A stretch of DNA of 11,833 nt from Dehalococcoidia bacterium UBA5627 (GCA_002421585.1 DIKD01000114.1:1-11833), one strand, 5' to 3'; shown: positions 1 to 6,389, counted from the first letter of the stretch. Made by a program: numbers and translations. The notes: a model not told the origin generated them from the letters alone.

Positions 1-464
1 TGCACGATATCGGCAAGGCGGTCGACCGTGAAATAGAGGGTACGCATGCCGCTATCGGCGCCGACCTTGTCAAACAATGGGATAAATCCAAGGAAGTGGT
101 CAAGGGGGTAGCCGAACACCATATGGAAACCGGCGATACCAGCATCTGGGGCTTCATTGTCTCAGCGGGAGACGCCATATCCAGTGCCAGGCCGGGTGCC
201 AGGCGCGAATCCCTCGAGAACTACCTGAAGCGTTTGAAGTCACTTGAGGAAATCGCCGACGGATTCAAGGGTGTCGATAAATCGTATGCCATTCAGGCCG
301 GACGCGAAGTGCGCATACTGGTTAAACCGGATGAGGTCGATGATTTGTCGGCAATGAGGCTTGCCCGTGATATCGTTAAGAAAATCGAGGAAAGCCTCGA
401 GTACCCGGGTCAAATCCGCGTGATTGTCCTGCGTGAAACCAGGGCTATCGATTACGCTAAATAG
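1..464 (+). CDS. rny: Ribonuclease Y, C-terminal part (5' end outside window)
   Basis: RNase Y is the membrane-anchored endoribonuclease that starts mRNA decay in many bacteria lacking RNase E. The frame is open from the first base; the first two bases finish a codon and the first whole codon is at position 3. The visible 153 residues are the end of the HD domain and the family C-terminus. They begin with the metal-binding pair HD in HDIGKA, followed by [11 protein letters not shown], the AEHH segment, and the very conserved stretch [20 protein letters not shown]. The protein ends with the family signature [15 protein letters not shown]. The N-terminal membrane helix, coiled coil and KH domain lie upstream of the window. 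The gene stops 270 bp before ymdB, a neighbour also found beside rny in Bacillus. Identity is near certain from the C-terminus alone. Confidence 0.96.
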   Translation, partial: HDIGKAVDREIEGTHAAIGADLVKQWDKSKEVVKGVAEHHMETGDTSIWGFIVSAGDAISSARPGARRESLENYLKRLKSLEEIADGFKGVDKSYAIQAGREVRILVKPDEVDDLSAMRLARDIVKKIEESLEYPGQIRVIVLRETRAIDYAK

Positions 465-477
465 AGGTTAATATAAT

Positions 478-524
478 TTATTCCCGTTCTTCCTGAGCTT
501 GTCGAAGGATTGGAACGGGAATAA
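478..524. repeat. Intergenic hairpin built on a dispersed palindromic repeat
   Basis: Two perfect 12-nt arms (478-489 and 513-524, core TTCCCGTTC/GAACGGGAA) flank a 23-nt loop. Positions 484-509 carry one copy of the repeat seen again near 2379 and 4224-4284, with core GAGCTTGTCGAAGGA. The hairpin lies 14 nt after the rny stop and could act as a 3' stabiliser or attenuator, but no run of T follows, so it is not a convincing intrinsic terminator. The pairing is seen directly; function is inferred. Confidence 0.75.
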
Positions 525-536
525 TAAGGTTATAAT

Positions 537-656
537 GAACGGAGGAAAGCCGTTCGTGGTGAGTCACGACTATCGGATGACGAAGCAATCGAGGGTGGAT
601 GGAGATTAATCCCCTCCCCCCAGATCCTTCGGTCGTTTCACTCCCTCCAGGATGAC
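537..656. repeat. Mosaic of short repeats between rny and ymdB
   Basis: This stretch has no credible gene. It starts with a small inverted repeat (GAACGG at 537-542, CCGTTC at 550-555). The right arm leads into another degraded copy of the dispersed repeat (CCGTTCGTGGTGAG, 550-563). Further on, GGATGAC occurs twice as a direct repeat (575-581 and 650-656), bracketing C-rich sequence. The composition is typical of miniature repeats that build up between bacterial genes. No transposase or terminal repeat with target duplication is visible. Confidence 0.55.
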
Positions 657-679
657 AATCTGTTAATAATCGGGATAAA
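652..679 (+). promoter_or_regulatory. Possible promoter for ymdB and the PHP gene
   Basis: ATGACA (652-657, five of six matches to the -35 consensus) is followed after 16 nt by GATAAA (674-679, four of six). Initiation near 686 would give a leader of about 50 nt before ymdB. A perfect TATAAT at 531-536 is an alternative, but its upstream partner TTGGAA is only 15 nt away. Both are weak predictions. Confidence 0.3.
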
Positions 680-734
680 AAGTGAGTGGGAGGTTTTAAC
701 AGGGGGTTAAGTGTAAGCCCTGTTAAGAAAAGCA

Positions 735-1505
735 GTGTTAGTATTAGCAATCGGAGATATAATCGGCAGGCCCGGCAGACAGGCAATTGAGAAACTACTG
801 CCGGACTTAAAAAAGCAGTATAAACCGGATCTGGTAATTGCCAACGGCGAAAACGTAGCCGGCGGTATCGGTTTGACAAAACTTACCGCGGAAGACCTGA
901 TAAAAGCGGGAGTGGATGTAATTACCTCCGGCAACCATATCTGGGCACAGAAGGACATTCTACCCTGTCTCGACAGCGATATGCCGATAATCCGCCCTAT
1001 GAACTATCCGCCCGGATTGCCCGGTAACGGGTACATTGTCTTTAAAAAAAAGGCGGTGGTGGTCAACCTTATCGGCAGAACCTTTATCGGCAATTTCGAT
1101 TGCCCGTTCCGCGCTATGGATGACCTGCTGGAAAGCCTTGCCGGACAGTATAAAATCATCATTATCGATTTTCATGCCGAGGCTACCTCGGAAAAGATGG
1201 CACTCGGCAGATATCTGGACGGGCGCGTCAGCGCTGTGCTCGGAACACACACCCATGTCGGAACTATCGATTCCCAGCTTCTGCCTCAGGGAACGGCTTA
1301 TGTCACCGATATCGGTATGACGGGGCCGGTAGATTCGGTCATCGGAGATGATGCCGACGCCGTTATAGAACGTTTCTTAAGTATGATCCCCAAGCGCCTT
1401 TCGGTCGGTAAGGGAAAGGTATTATTTACAGGTATTTTGACAGAGATAGACGACGCAACCGGAAAGGCTGTAAGCATCGAAAGAATTTCAGAGGAGATTG
1501 TTTAA
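735..1505 (+). CDS. ymdB: YmdB-family metallophosphoesterase (probable 2',3'-cyclic nucleotide phosphodiesterase)
   Basis: A 256-residue calcineurin-like phosphoesterase of the YmdB family. Characterised members hydrolyse cyclic nucleotides such as 2',3'-cAMP and, in Bacillus, influence biofilm and motility decisions. The metal ligands are all visible: D8 in AIGDIIG, E39-N40 in ANGEN, N67-H68 in SGNH, H147 in DFHAEA, and H172/H174 in THTHVGT. Length matches the family (about 255-265). The start is a GTG; an in-frame stop at 714-716 rules out a long extension, and no ATG lies between it and the GTG. The ribosome binding site is poor (only an A/G-rich AAGAAAAG), so translation may be modest. 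Its last base overlaps the next gene's start (TAATG), implying translational coupling. Placement after rny repeats a known neighbourhood and supports a link to RNA turnover. Confidence 0.93.
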   Translation: MLVLAIGDIIGRPGRQAIEKLLPDLKKQYKPDLVIANGENVAGGIGLTKLTAEDLIKAGVDVITSGNHIWAQKDILPCLDSDMPIIRPMNYPPGLPGNGYIVFKKKAVVVNLIGRTFIGNFDCPFRAMDDLLESLAGQYKIIIIDFHAEATSEKMALGRYLDGRVSAVLGTHTHVGTIDSQLLPQGTAYVTDIGMTGPVDSVIGDDADAVIERFLSMIPKRLSVGKGKVLFTGILTEIDDATGKAVSIERISEEIV

Positions 1506-2338
1506 TGGGGCAGGTAGACCTTCACGTTCATACTTCTGTATCCGATGGCAGGCACACTCCTGAAGAAATAGTTCGAAAAGCTGCCGCCGTCGGTTTGAAA
1601 TACCTGGCGATTTGTGACCACGATACAGTGGACGGGGTTGCTGCGGCAATCGAATCCGCCCAAAGTTACCCTGAACTTATGGTTATTCCCGGAGTAGAGA
1701 TGAGCACACTTGCCGTCGGCAGTGAAGTACATATGCTGGGTTATTTTGTGGACTACACTGACGTCAGTTTTAAGAATATCCTTGCCGAGGTCAGCGATTC
1801 CCGTATCGGCAGGGCGGAGGCTATGGTAGACAAGCTAAATGAAATGGGCATGAAAATTGAATGGTCACGCGTACAGGAACTGGCAGGTGACGGCACTATC
1901 GGACGCCCTCATATCGCCAATGCCATGCTGGAGAAGGGCTACGTTTCCACCTTTAAAGAGGCTTTCGATAAGTACATTGCACAGGGCGGTCCGGCTTATG
2001 TCGAGCGCAGTAAGATTACCCCTTCGGAAGCGGTTGAAATAATTATTAAAGCCGGCGGTTTGCCCGTTTTGGCACATCCCTTTACCGTAAAAGAACCCGA
2101 GAAATTGATTAAGGAACTTAAAGAAGTCGGACTGGTCGGGATGGAGGTTTACTACGATAACTATTCACCGGATGAAAGGAAAATACTGGCAAAGCTGGCG
2201 GCAAAATATAATCTGATAGCTGCCGGCGGCAGCGATTATCACGGCATAGACGATGCAGTCGAAACGCTGCTCGGTGAATCCGAAACACCGGTTGACGCGG
2301 CTGAGAAATTAATTGCTCTGGCCGGTAAAAATGTCTGA
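1505..2338 (+). CDS. PHP-domain phosphoesterase, TrpH/YciV (RNase AM)-like
   Basis: A 277-residue single PHP-domain protein. Related enzymes include E. coli YciV/TrpH (RNase AM), a 5'-3' exoribonuclease, and nucleoside 3',5'-bisphosphate phosphatases. Metal ligands appear in the expected order: H7 and H9 in DLHVHTSVSDG, D38-H39 in CDHD, E65 in PGVEMS, H76 in VHMLGY, H136 in GRPHIA, H191 in LAHPF, and D244/H246 in GSDYHG. The GRPHIA insertion and the GSDYHG ending are typical of the TrpH subgroup rather than histidinol phosphatase or the polymerase PHP domain. The ATG overlaps the ymdB stop by one base, so the two are one transcription and translation unit. The exact substrate cannot be read from sequence; RNA 5' ends or pAp-type nucleotides are the best guesses. 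Confidence 0.88.
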   Translation: MGQVDLHVHTSVSDGRHTPEEIVRKAAAVGLKYLAICDHDTVDGVAAAIESAQSYPELMVIPGVEMSTLAVGSEVHMLGYFVDYTDVSFKNILAEVSDSRIGRAEAMVDKLNEMGMKIEWSRVQELAGDGTIGRPHIANAMLEKGYVSTFKEAFDKYIAQGGPAYVERSKITPSEAVEIIIKAGGLPVLAHPFTVKEPEKLIKELKEVGLVGMEVYYDNYSPDERKILAKLAAKYNLIAAGGSDYHGIDDAVETLLGESETPVDAAEKLIALAGKNV

Positions 2339-2378
2339 GTTTTTTGTTGAAGCGATAAATAATAATTTCTTCTAAAAT

Positions 2379-2400
2379 CCTTCGACAGGCTCAGCACGAG
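2379..2400 (-). repeat. Single copy of the dispersed palindromic repeat
   Basis: The 22 nt starting CCTTCGACAGGCTCAGCACG match, in the opposite orientation, the copies at 484-509, 550-563 and 4259-4284; they share the orientation of 4224-4246. It sits about 40 nt after the PHP gene stop, in an AT-rich gap without genes. Confidence 0.65.
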
Positions 2401-2440
2401 CAAAAATTTATTAAAAAGATTTCATCCGTCCTGTCCTTTA

Positions 2441-2452
2441 GCCAAGCTTGGC
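2441..2452. promoter_or_regulatory. 12-bp perfect palindrome upstream of plsY
   Basis: GCCAAGCTTGGC is a perfect 12-bp palindrome without a loop, 40 nt before the plsY start. It has the form of a dimer binding site. No convincing -35/-10 pair was found next to it, so a regulatory role is only a suggestion. Confidence 0.25.
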
Positions 2453-2492
2453 AAACCTAGTTCTGTTTACAAACAAATAATTTGGGGTATAT

Positions 2493-3194
2493 ATGGTCCT
2501 TGAGTTTATATTATTGCTGATTGCAGGTTATCTTTTAGGCTCGATACATGCCGGATACCTGCTGCCGAAGTGGTTTTATCACATAGACATACGCCAGCAC
2601 GGCACCGGTAAAATCGGCGCTTCCAACGTTATGCGCGTCACTTCGAAATGGCTGGCAATACCGGTTACGCTGTGCGATATCGGCAAAGGCGCGCTGGCAG
2701 TCTGGCTGGCGCAGCTGGCAGGTTTAGAAGGTTGGGCGCAGGTTACCGTCGGGCTTGCCGCTATCATCGGTCATAACTGGCCGGTTTTTCTTAATTTCAA
2801 GGGGGGGCGGGGTATTTTTACCAGCCTGGGAGTTATTACAACGATATCCCCATGGATAGGTCTTATCGTGCTGGTGTTAACCTATATGTTTGCACCGATT
2901 AAACAGGTGGCATTCGGTGTTTTCCTTGGGTTGTTCTCTCTGCCTTTTTTAAGCTGGTTTTTATATCAGCCTTTCGTGGTAGAAGACAGGCTGGGTGTAA
3001 CTCTGGGATTTATTGGTTTGGCTTTAATTGCTTATATTACACGATTGATTGTTCCTAGAACAGCACTCAGTCGCGAAACACCGGCAGTCGAGTTGTTTTT
3101 TAATCGCCTCATGCTTGACAGGGATATCAGGGATGCCAAAGCCTGGGTGAACCAAAAAAAAGGAGATAACCGGTCAACAAAATGGAAAGTATGA
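2493..3194 (+). CDS. plsY: Glycerol-3-phosphate acyltransferase, PlsY family (divergent)
   Basis: PlsY transfers the acyl group of acyl-phosphate to glycerol 3-phosphate, the first step of phospholipid synthesis, in the cytoplasmic membrane. The 233-residue protein opens with the family's GYLLGSI helix, followed by motif 1 (HGTGKIGASNVMR, residues 36-48) and motif 2 (GHNWPVFLNFKGGRG, 93-107), with several hydrophobic helices between and after. Compared with the usual motif 1 (GSGNxGATN) and motif 2 (FxGGKG), S, N and K are replaced at T38, K40 and R106. The protein is also about 30 residues longer than typical, with a charged C-terminal tail from about residue 190. It could be a second PlsY with altered substrate preference. 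The upstream GGGG at 2484-2487 gives a weak ribosome binding site. It overlaps the next gene by 13 nt, so the pair is co-transcribed. Confidence 0.85.
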   Translation: MVLEFILLLIAGYLLGSIHAGYLLPKWFYHIDIRQHGTGKIGASNVMRVTSKWLAIPVTLCDIGKGALAVWLAQLAGLEGWAQVTVGLAAIIGHNWPVFLNFKGGRGIFTSLGVITTISPWIGLIVLVLTYMFAPIKQVAFGVFLGLFSLPFLSWFLYQPFVVEDRLGVTLGFIGLALIAYITRLIVPRTALSRETPAVELFFNRLMLDRDIRDAKAWVNQKKGDNRSTKWKV

Positions 3195-3682
3195 GATGTG
3201 CCGAGCATCCGGATGTGGAAACCGGTCTGCGCTGCGGTAAATGCGATAAACCGATATGTCCAAAGTGTATGGTGGAAACGCCGGTGGGAGCGCGTTGCCG
3301 CGAATGTGCACGTGTAAGCAAACTGCCCACCTATGATGTGAGTAACAGGCAAATGTTAATATCGTCCGGTGCCGGTCTTTTAATAGCTGTTGCTTACGGA
3401 TTTCTATGGGGAATGGTGAGCCTGTTTGCCAATTTTATCTTCCTGAATCTGCTGTTGGGAGCCGGTGCCGGCTACGTAATCAGCGAGAGTATGAGCCGGG
3501 TTATAAACCGCAAACGGGGTACCAAACTGGCAGTAATTGCCGGCATTTTGGTTTTAGTAAGCGGCTTTGCCAGCATTTTCACACCGTTGGGTATGATTTT
3601 TTCATCTTCTCCCCTGTTCATTCTGCTGGATATTCTGGCGGTCGGTATCGGTATTTACGTTGCCGTTAACCGCTTGAGGTAA
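3182..3682 (+). CDS. Membrane protein with N-terminal B-box-type zinc finger
   Basis: A 166-residue protein of unknown function. Residues 6-42 form a zinc-binding module with ligands C6, H9, C18, C21, C26, C29, C39 and C42. This is the pattern seen at the N-terminus of some bacterial rhomboid proteases and other membrane proteins. About four hydrophobic helices follow (roughly 59-80, 82-101, 115-140 and 143-162). No rhomboid catalytic GxSG motif is present, so protease activity is not supported. An AGGAGA at 3161-3166 lies 15 nt before the chosen ATG; a second ATG at 3191 forms an ATGA overlap with the plsY stop and is a possible alternative start. The next gene begins 2 nt after its stop, so the three genes form one operon. 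The finger is likely to face the cytoplasm. Confidence 0.75.
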   Translation: MESMRCAEHPDVETGLRCGKCDKPICPKCMVETPVGARCRECARVSKLPTYDVSNRQMLISSGAGLLIAVAYGFLWGMVSLFANFIFLNLLLGAGAGYVISESMSRVINRKRGTKLAVIAGILVLVSGFASIFTPLGMIFSSSPLFILLDILAVGIGIYVAVNRLR

Positions 3683-3684
3683 AA

Positions 3685-4449
3685 ATGTCGATGAAACCGG
3701 TTAAAAATAAATGGAAAATAGTCCTTATTTTACTTTTTGCAGTAATCTGGTTCACTATTCCCCGGTTTTATGAGATCTATTACCCGGTATTCTATTATAT
3801 TACCGGTACTTTAATTGTTTCCGCCTCATTCATCAGAATAATGTACGACGAGAAGCTGGAAGAACGTTTTTATAATAAATGGGGCAATGCGCGCAAAAAA
3901 GGATTTTTACCCAATATGCTGGCAGGCAGTGTTTTGTATATAACTGCAATGTTCTTAATAGTTTGCATATCTCAGTTGTTTGTCAATAATCTAACACCTG
4001 TGGAAATAATCAGAGAACTCCCGGGCTATATCCTGTTAGTTTTATTTCTGGTGTTATTGTTCTTTGGTTTACTGGCAGGGCTGGTCAGATGGCATGAGAA
4101 TGAAAAGAAGTACAACCGTATATATTACAGTAAAAAACACAGCCTTAAATTTGTTGTTTGCCGGTTAGTTTTTTTACGGATTGTGAATTTACTGGAACTC
4201 ACTGTATATCCTCGCCGTTATGGTTCGACAGGCTCACCACGAACGGTTTTAGCAATGTCCGTTCTTCCTAAGCTTTTCGAAGGATGCACCTTTTTAGAGG
4301 GATTTGATTACCTTATTCTACTTGTACATCAATCTGTCTTTGACCTGTCCGGCTATGGCAGACATCGTCTCGCCCGCTTTGGCATTAACCACAATGCTGG
4401 CTTGTGCGTCGAATGGAGTGGGTGTGAGGTTGATTATTACCAGGCTTGA
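3685..4449 (+). CDS. Unrecognised four-helix membrane protein with a repeat-derived C-terminal extension
   Basis: I do not recognise a family. The first 134 residues contain about four hydrophobic helices (near 11-25, 33-50, 78-100 and 112-134) separated by short charged loops, followed by a basic stretch rich in Lys and Tyr (about 138-155). The start is well supported: ATG 2 nt after the preceding stop, with GAGG at 3676-3679. The C-terminus is odd. From about codon 180 the frame passes through a palindromic repeat pair (4224-4284), and its last 132 nt lie antisense to the 3' end of the sirtuin gene. Residues from about 180 to 254 therefore look like acquired sequence; the ancestral protein probably ended earlier. 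Cotranscription with plsY suggests an envelope role, but function is unknown. Confidence 0.65.
   Translation: MSMKPVKNKWKIVLILLFAVIWFTIPRFYEIYYPVFYYITGTLIVSASFIRIMYDEKLEERFYNKWGNARKKGFLPNMLAGSVLYITAMFLIVCISQLFVNNLTPVEIIRELPGYILLVLFLVLLFFGLLAGLVRWHENEKKYNRIYYSKKHSLKFVVCRLVFLRIVNLLELTVYPRRYGSTGSPRTVLAMSVLPKLFEGCTFLEGFDYLILLVHQSVFDLSGYGRHRLARFGINHNAGLCVEWSGCEVDYYQA
4224..4284. repeat. Inverted pair of the dispersed palindromic repeat, inside the end of a coding frame
   Basis: Left arm 4224-4246 (TTCGACAGGCTCA then CCACGAACGG) and right arm 4259-4281 (CCGTTCTTCCTAAGC then TTTTCGAA) form an imperfect hairpin with 17 of 23 arm positions pairing and a 12-nt loop. Both arms are copies of the element at 484-509 and 2379-2400. 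It sits between two convergent genes and is read through by the upstream membrane-protein frame. Confidence 0.8.
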
Positions 4450-5094
4450 GCCGGAATCTACCGCATAAGCCGGCAGATACGAAGCAGGGTACACAGTCAG
4501 CCCGGAGCCGATGACTATCATCAGGTCGCAGGTGCAGGCGCGCTTCATAGCCTCGTTTAAGGTGTCTTCCGGCAAAGGTTCTCCGAAAAATACCACATCC
4601 GCCTTCAAGATGCCTCCGCATTCCTCGCAGTACGGGGGCTCATCCCCTGGGGTCTTTTCCATAACCTGTTGGAAAGGGTATCTTCTGCCGCAACTTAAAC
4701 AAATAAATGATTGCATATTGCCATGCAGCTCGAGAACGCGTTTATACGGAACACCCGCTTTCTGGTGCAGGTTATCTATATTCTGAGTTATTACGCAATC
4801 CAGTTTTCCCAGATGATAAAGTTCGGCTATCGCCAAGTGGGCTTTATTGGGTTCTGCAGAAATACTGAGTTCCCTAAAAAGCGCCCATTGCCTGCGGCGG
4901 GCATCGGGATTATTTAAAAACCTCTCGTAGGAAAAGTCCTCCGGGTCGAAACGCCCCCAGATACCGCCCGGCCCGCGGAAATCCGGTATGCCTGATTCCG
5001 TGCTTATACCGGCGCCGGTAAAAAAGGTCAAGCGCCTCGATTGCAGAATCAACTCCGCAATCTTGTCTACTTTAGGGTTGTGATACTGCTCCAT
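4318..5094 (-). CDS. cobB: NAD-dependent protein deacylase, sirtuin (Sir2/CobB) family
   Basis: Sirtuins remove acetyl or other acyl groups from lysines using NAD+. The 258-residue protein has every family landmark: GAGIS (27-31) and GIPDFRG (35-41) for NAD binding, TQNIDNLHQ (103-111), catalytic H124 in LELHG, and four zinc cysteines as two pairs (C132/C135 and C156/C159). Later come VVFFGEPLP (167-175) and GSGLTVYPA (196-204). Length is normal for a compact bacterial sirtuin. It is the last gene of a minus-strand operon; its start lies 23 nt inside the upstream acetyltransferase gene, which points to translational coupling. Its 3' end is overlapped for 132 nt by the convergent membrane-protein frame. 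Substrate acyl type cannot be read from sequence. Confidence 0.95.
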   Translation of the reverse strand: MEQYHNPKVDKIAELILQSRRLTFFTGAGISTESGIPDFRGPGGIWGRFDPEDFSYERFLNNPDARRRQWALFRELSISAEPNKAHLAIAELYHLGKLDCVITQNIDNLHQKAGVPYKRVLELHGNMQSFICLSCGRRYPFQQVMEKTPGDEPPYCEECGGILKADVVFFGEPLPEDTLNEAMKRACTCDLMIVIGSGLTVYPASYLPAYAVDSGSSLVIINLTPTPFDAQASIVVNAKAGETMSAIAGQVKDRLMYK

Positions 5095-5659
5095 CTTCCT
5101 CTCTCATAATATCAGCGGGGATAAGTGAGTACATTACCCCGTCCAGTATTTTACCGTGTTGACATATCATATTCCTTAAAACACCTTCACGGACTGCTCC
5201 TATTTTTTCAGCCACCCGCTGGCTGGCTATGTTATCTGTTGCAGCTTTGATTTCAATTCGGTTAAAATGCAGCCGTTCGAAACCGAATCTTGCCAGTAAC
5301 AGGGTGGCTGATGACGCCACTCCCAGGTTGCAGTACTGCTTTCTTATCCAGTATCCCAGATTGGCTGACATATTCTGATAATCGATGCGATTTAAACCGC
5401 ACCAACCCATAATATTCTGTGTAGCCGGGTTAATAACGGTAAAGTTGTATTCCATCCCCCTGTCCCAAATAGTTCCACAGGCTTTCAGCCAGGTAAGGCT
5501 GTCGTCCATATCATAATCTCTGCTAGCCCAAGGCAGCCACTTCTCAAGTTCGTCAATCGATTCATGTACGGCATTATAATGTTCCTGCGCGTCTTCCACG
5601 CAGCAGCAGCGCAATAGCACTTCCCCGTCTCTTAAAGTTACGGATTTTTCGATTTTCAT
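5072..5659 (-). CDS. GNAT N-acetyltransferase, RimJ/RimL-like
   Basis: A 195-residue GNAT-fold acetyltransferase. Relatives acetylate the N-terminal amine of ribosomal proteins or small molecules with acetyl-CoA. The order is typical: LRDGEVLLR at the first strand, GWCGLNRID (85-93), the acetyl-CoA loop region GYWIRKQYCNLGVAS (102-116), and the RimJ/RimL signature NIASQRVAEKIGAVREG (143-159). I chose the ATG one base after the stop of the upstream gene. An in-frame GTG 15 nt earlier would overlap that gene and is less likely. The 3' end overlaps the sirtuin start by 23 nt. Whether it acts on protein, antibiotic or metabolite is unknown. The sequence YCNLGVAS departs somewhat from the usual Q/RxxGxG/A loop but keeps the key glycine and alanine. 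Confidence 0.88.
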   Translation of the reverse strand: MKIEKSVTLRDGEVLLRCCCVEDAQEHYNAVHESIDELEKWLPWASRDYDMDDSLTWLKACGTIWDRGMEYNFTVINPATQNIMGWCGLNRIDYQNMSANLGYWIRKQYCNLGVASSATLLLARFGFERLHFNRIEIKAATDNIASQRVAEKIGAVREGVLRNMICQHGKILDGVMYSLIPADIMREEDGAVSQP

Positions 5660-5660
5660 A

Positions 5661-6335
5661 CTAAATCTTACCACTATAACGGCAAATTTGGCTAAGGCAA
5701 CAGTTGCCGCAAACGGGTTTTTTGTTACAGGCTTCCTTGGCGTGTTTTACTATCAAAGCATGGTATTCATTAAATACGATCACATCGGTTGCTAAATTTG
5801 CCATAAAAAGCCTCTGGTAGTCGTTGTAACTATCCGCCTCATTTGTTAAGCCGATGCGGGAAAAAATTCGTTTGGTATATGCATCTATAACAAAAAGCGG
5901 TTTCCCAAGCGCATATAAGAGGATGGAATCCGCTGTCTCCGGACCGATACCGTAAACAGCCAGCAGTTCCTCCCTGAGTTTTTCCGTATCTGCTTTTTCC
6001 ATACGGTCGATATCACTTGAATAGTTTTCATCCAACCAGTAAGTCAGCGATTTCAGTTTGCGAACTTTTACATTATAGTATCCGCTGGGCTTGATTAACT
6101 CTGCCAGTTCGGGAAAAGGCATTTTTCTTATGGCATCGGGTGAAAGAGCCTGCGCCTTTTTTAAATTAGCGATGGCTTTTTCTACATTTGTCCATGCTGC
6201 CGATTGTGTCAGTACGGCGCCGACCATAACCTCGAACGGTGATTGGGCAGGCCACCAGTGCTGAAGGCCGTATGCAGTCAAAAGCCTGTGGTAGACATCA
6301 TTTACTAAAGATTTGTCTTTATTATCATCTTTCAT
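5661..6335 (-). CDS. Endonuclease III-fold DNA glycosylase (HhH-GPD, iron-sulfur), probably monofunctional
   Basis: A base-excision repair glycosylase of 224 residues. Residues about 33-52 (SPFEVMVGAVLTQSAAWTNV) open the HhH-GPD domain. The hairpin is LLAVYGIGPETADSILLYAL (124-143) and the catalytic aspartate is D151 in VIDAYTKRIFSR. In endonuclease III the hairpin carries a lysine (GVGRKTA) that gives AP-lyase activity. Here that place holds E133, as in MagIII-like or MutY-like monofunctional glycosylases. Four cysteines at the C-terminus (C203, C209, C212, C218; C213 is an extra) match an iron-sulfur cluster loop, with C-X5-C instead of the classic C-X6-C first spacing. It is therefore better called an endonuclease III-related glycosylase than Nth. 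The GNAT gene starts 1 nt after its stop. Substrate lesion is unknown; alkylated purines or mismatches are plausible. Confidence 0.85.
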   Translation of the reverse strand: MKDDNKDKSLVNDVYHRLLTAYGLQHWWPAQSPFEVMVGAVLTQSAAWTNVEKAIANLKKAQALSPDAIRKMPFPELAELIKPSGYYNVKVRKLKSLTYWLDENYSSDIDRMEKADTEKLREELLAVYGIGPETADSILLYALGKPLFVIDAYTKRIFSRIGLTNEADSYNDYQRLFMANLATDVIVFNEYHALIVKHAKEACNKKPVCGNCCLSQICRYSGKI

Positions 6336-6361
6336 ACAGAAACACCGGTTGATAATTAAGC

Positions 6362-6370
6362 ATTATAACA
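6362..6370 (-). promoter_or_regulatory. Extended -10 promoter of the glycosylase-GNAT-sirtuin operon
   Basis: On the minus strand TGTTATAAT gives a perfect TATAAT (6362-6367) preceded by the extended TG one base away (6369-6370). The -35 region is AT-rich without a good match, as is usual for extended -10 promoters. Initiation near 6355 gives a leader of about 20 nt. Confidence 0.6.
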
Positions 6371-6389
6371 CGTAATCAGGTTATAAATT

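Noticed and set aside
531..536. Perfect TATAAT in the rny-ymdB gap as the main promoter
   Set aside because: Only a poor -35 at a 15-nt spacing, and it lies next to a repeat hairpin; kept only as an alternative.
484..656. CRISPR array or insertion-sequence remnant
   Set aside because: Repeats are few, in mixed orientation and without regular spacers; no transposase fragment or target duplication is visible.
478..958. Minus-strand open frames across the rny-ymdB gap and the 5' end of ymdB
   Set aside because: They run through repeats and antisense to a clear phosphoesterase gene; no ribosome binding site and no family-like sequence.
2466..2493. TTTACA and TATATA, 16 nt apart, as a plsY promoter
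   Set aside because: The -10 would overlap the start codon and place the transcript start inside the gene.
5660..5674. GTG start for the GNAT gene, five codons upstream
   Set aside because: It would overlap the glycosylase stop, while the ATG one base after that stop fits the usual N-terminus.
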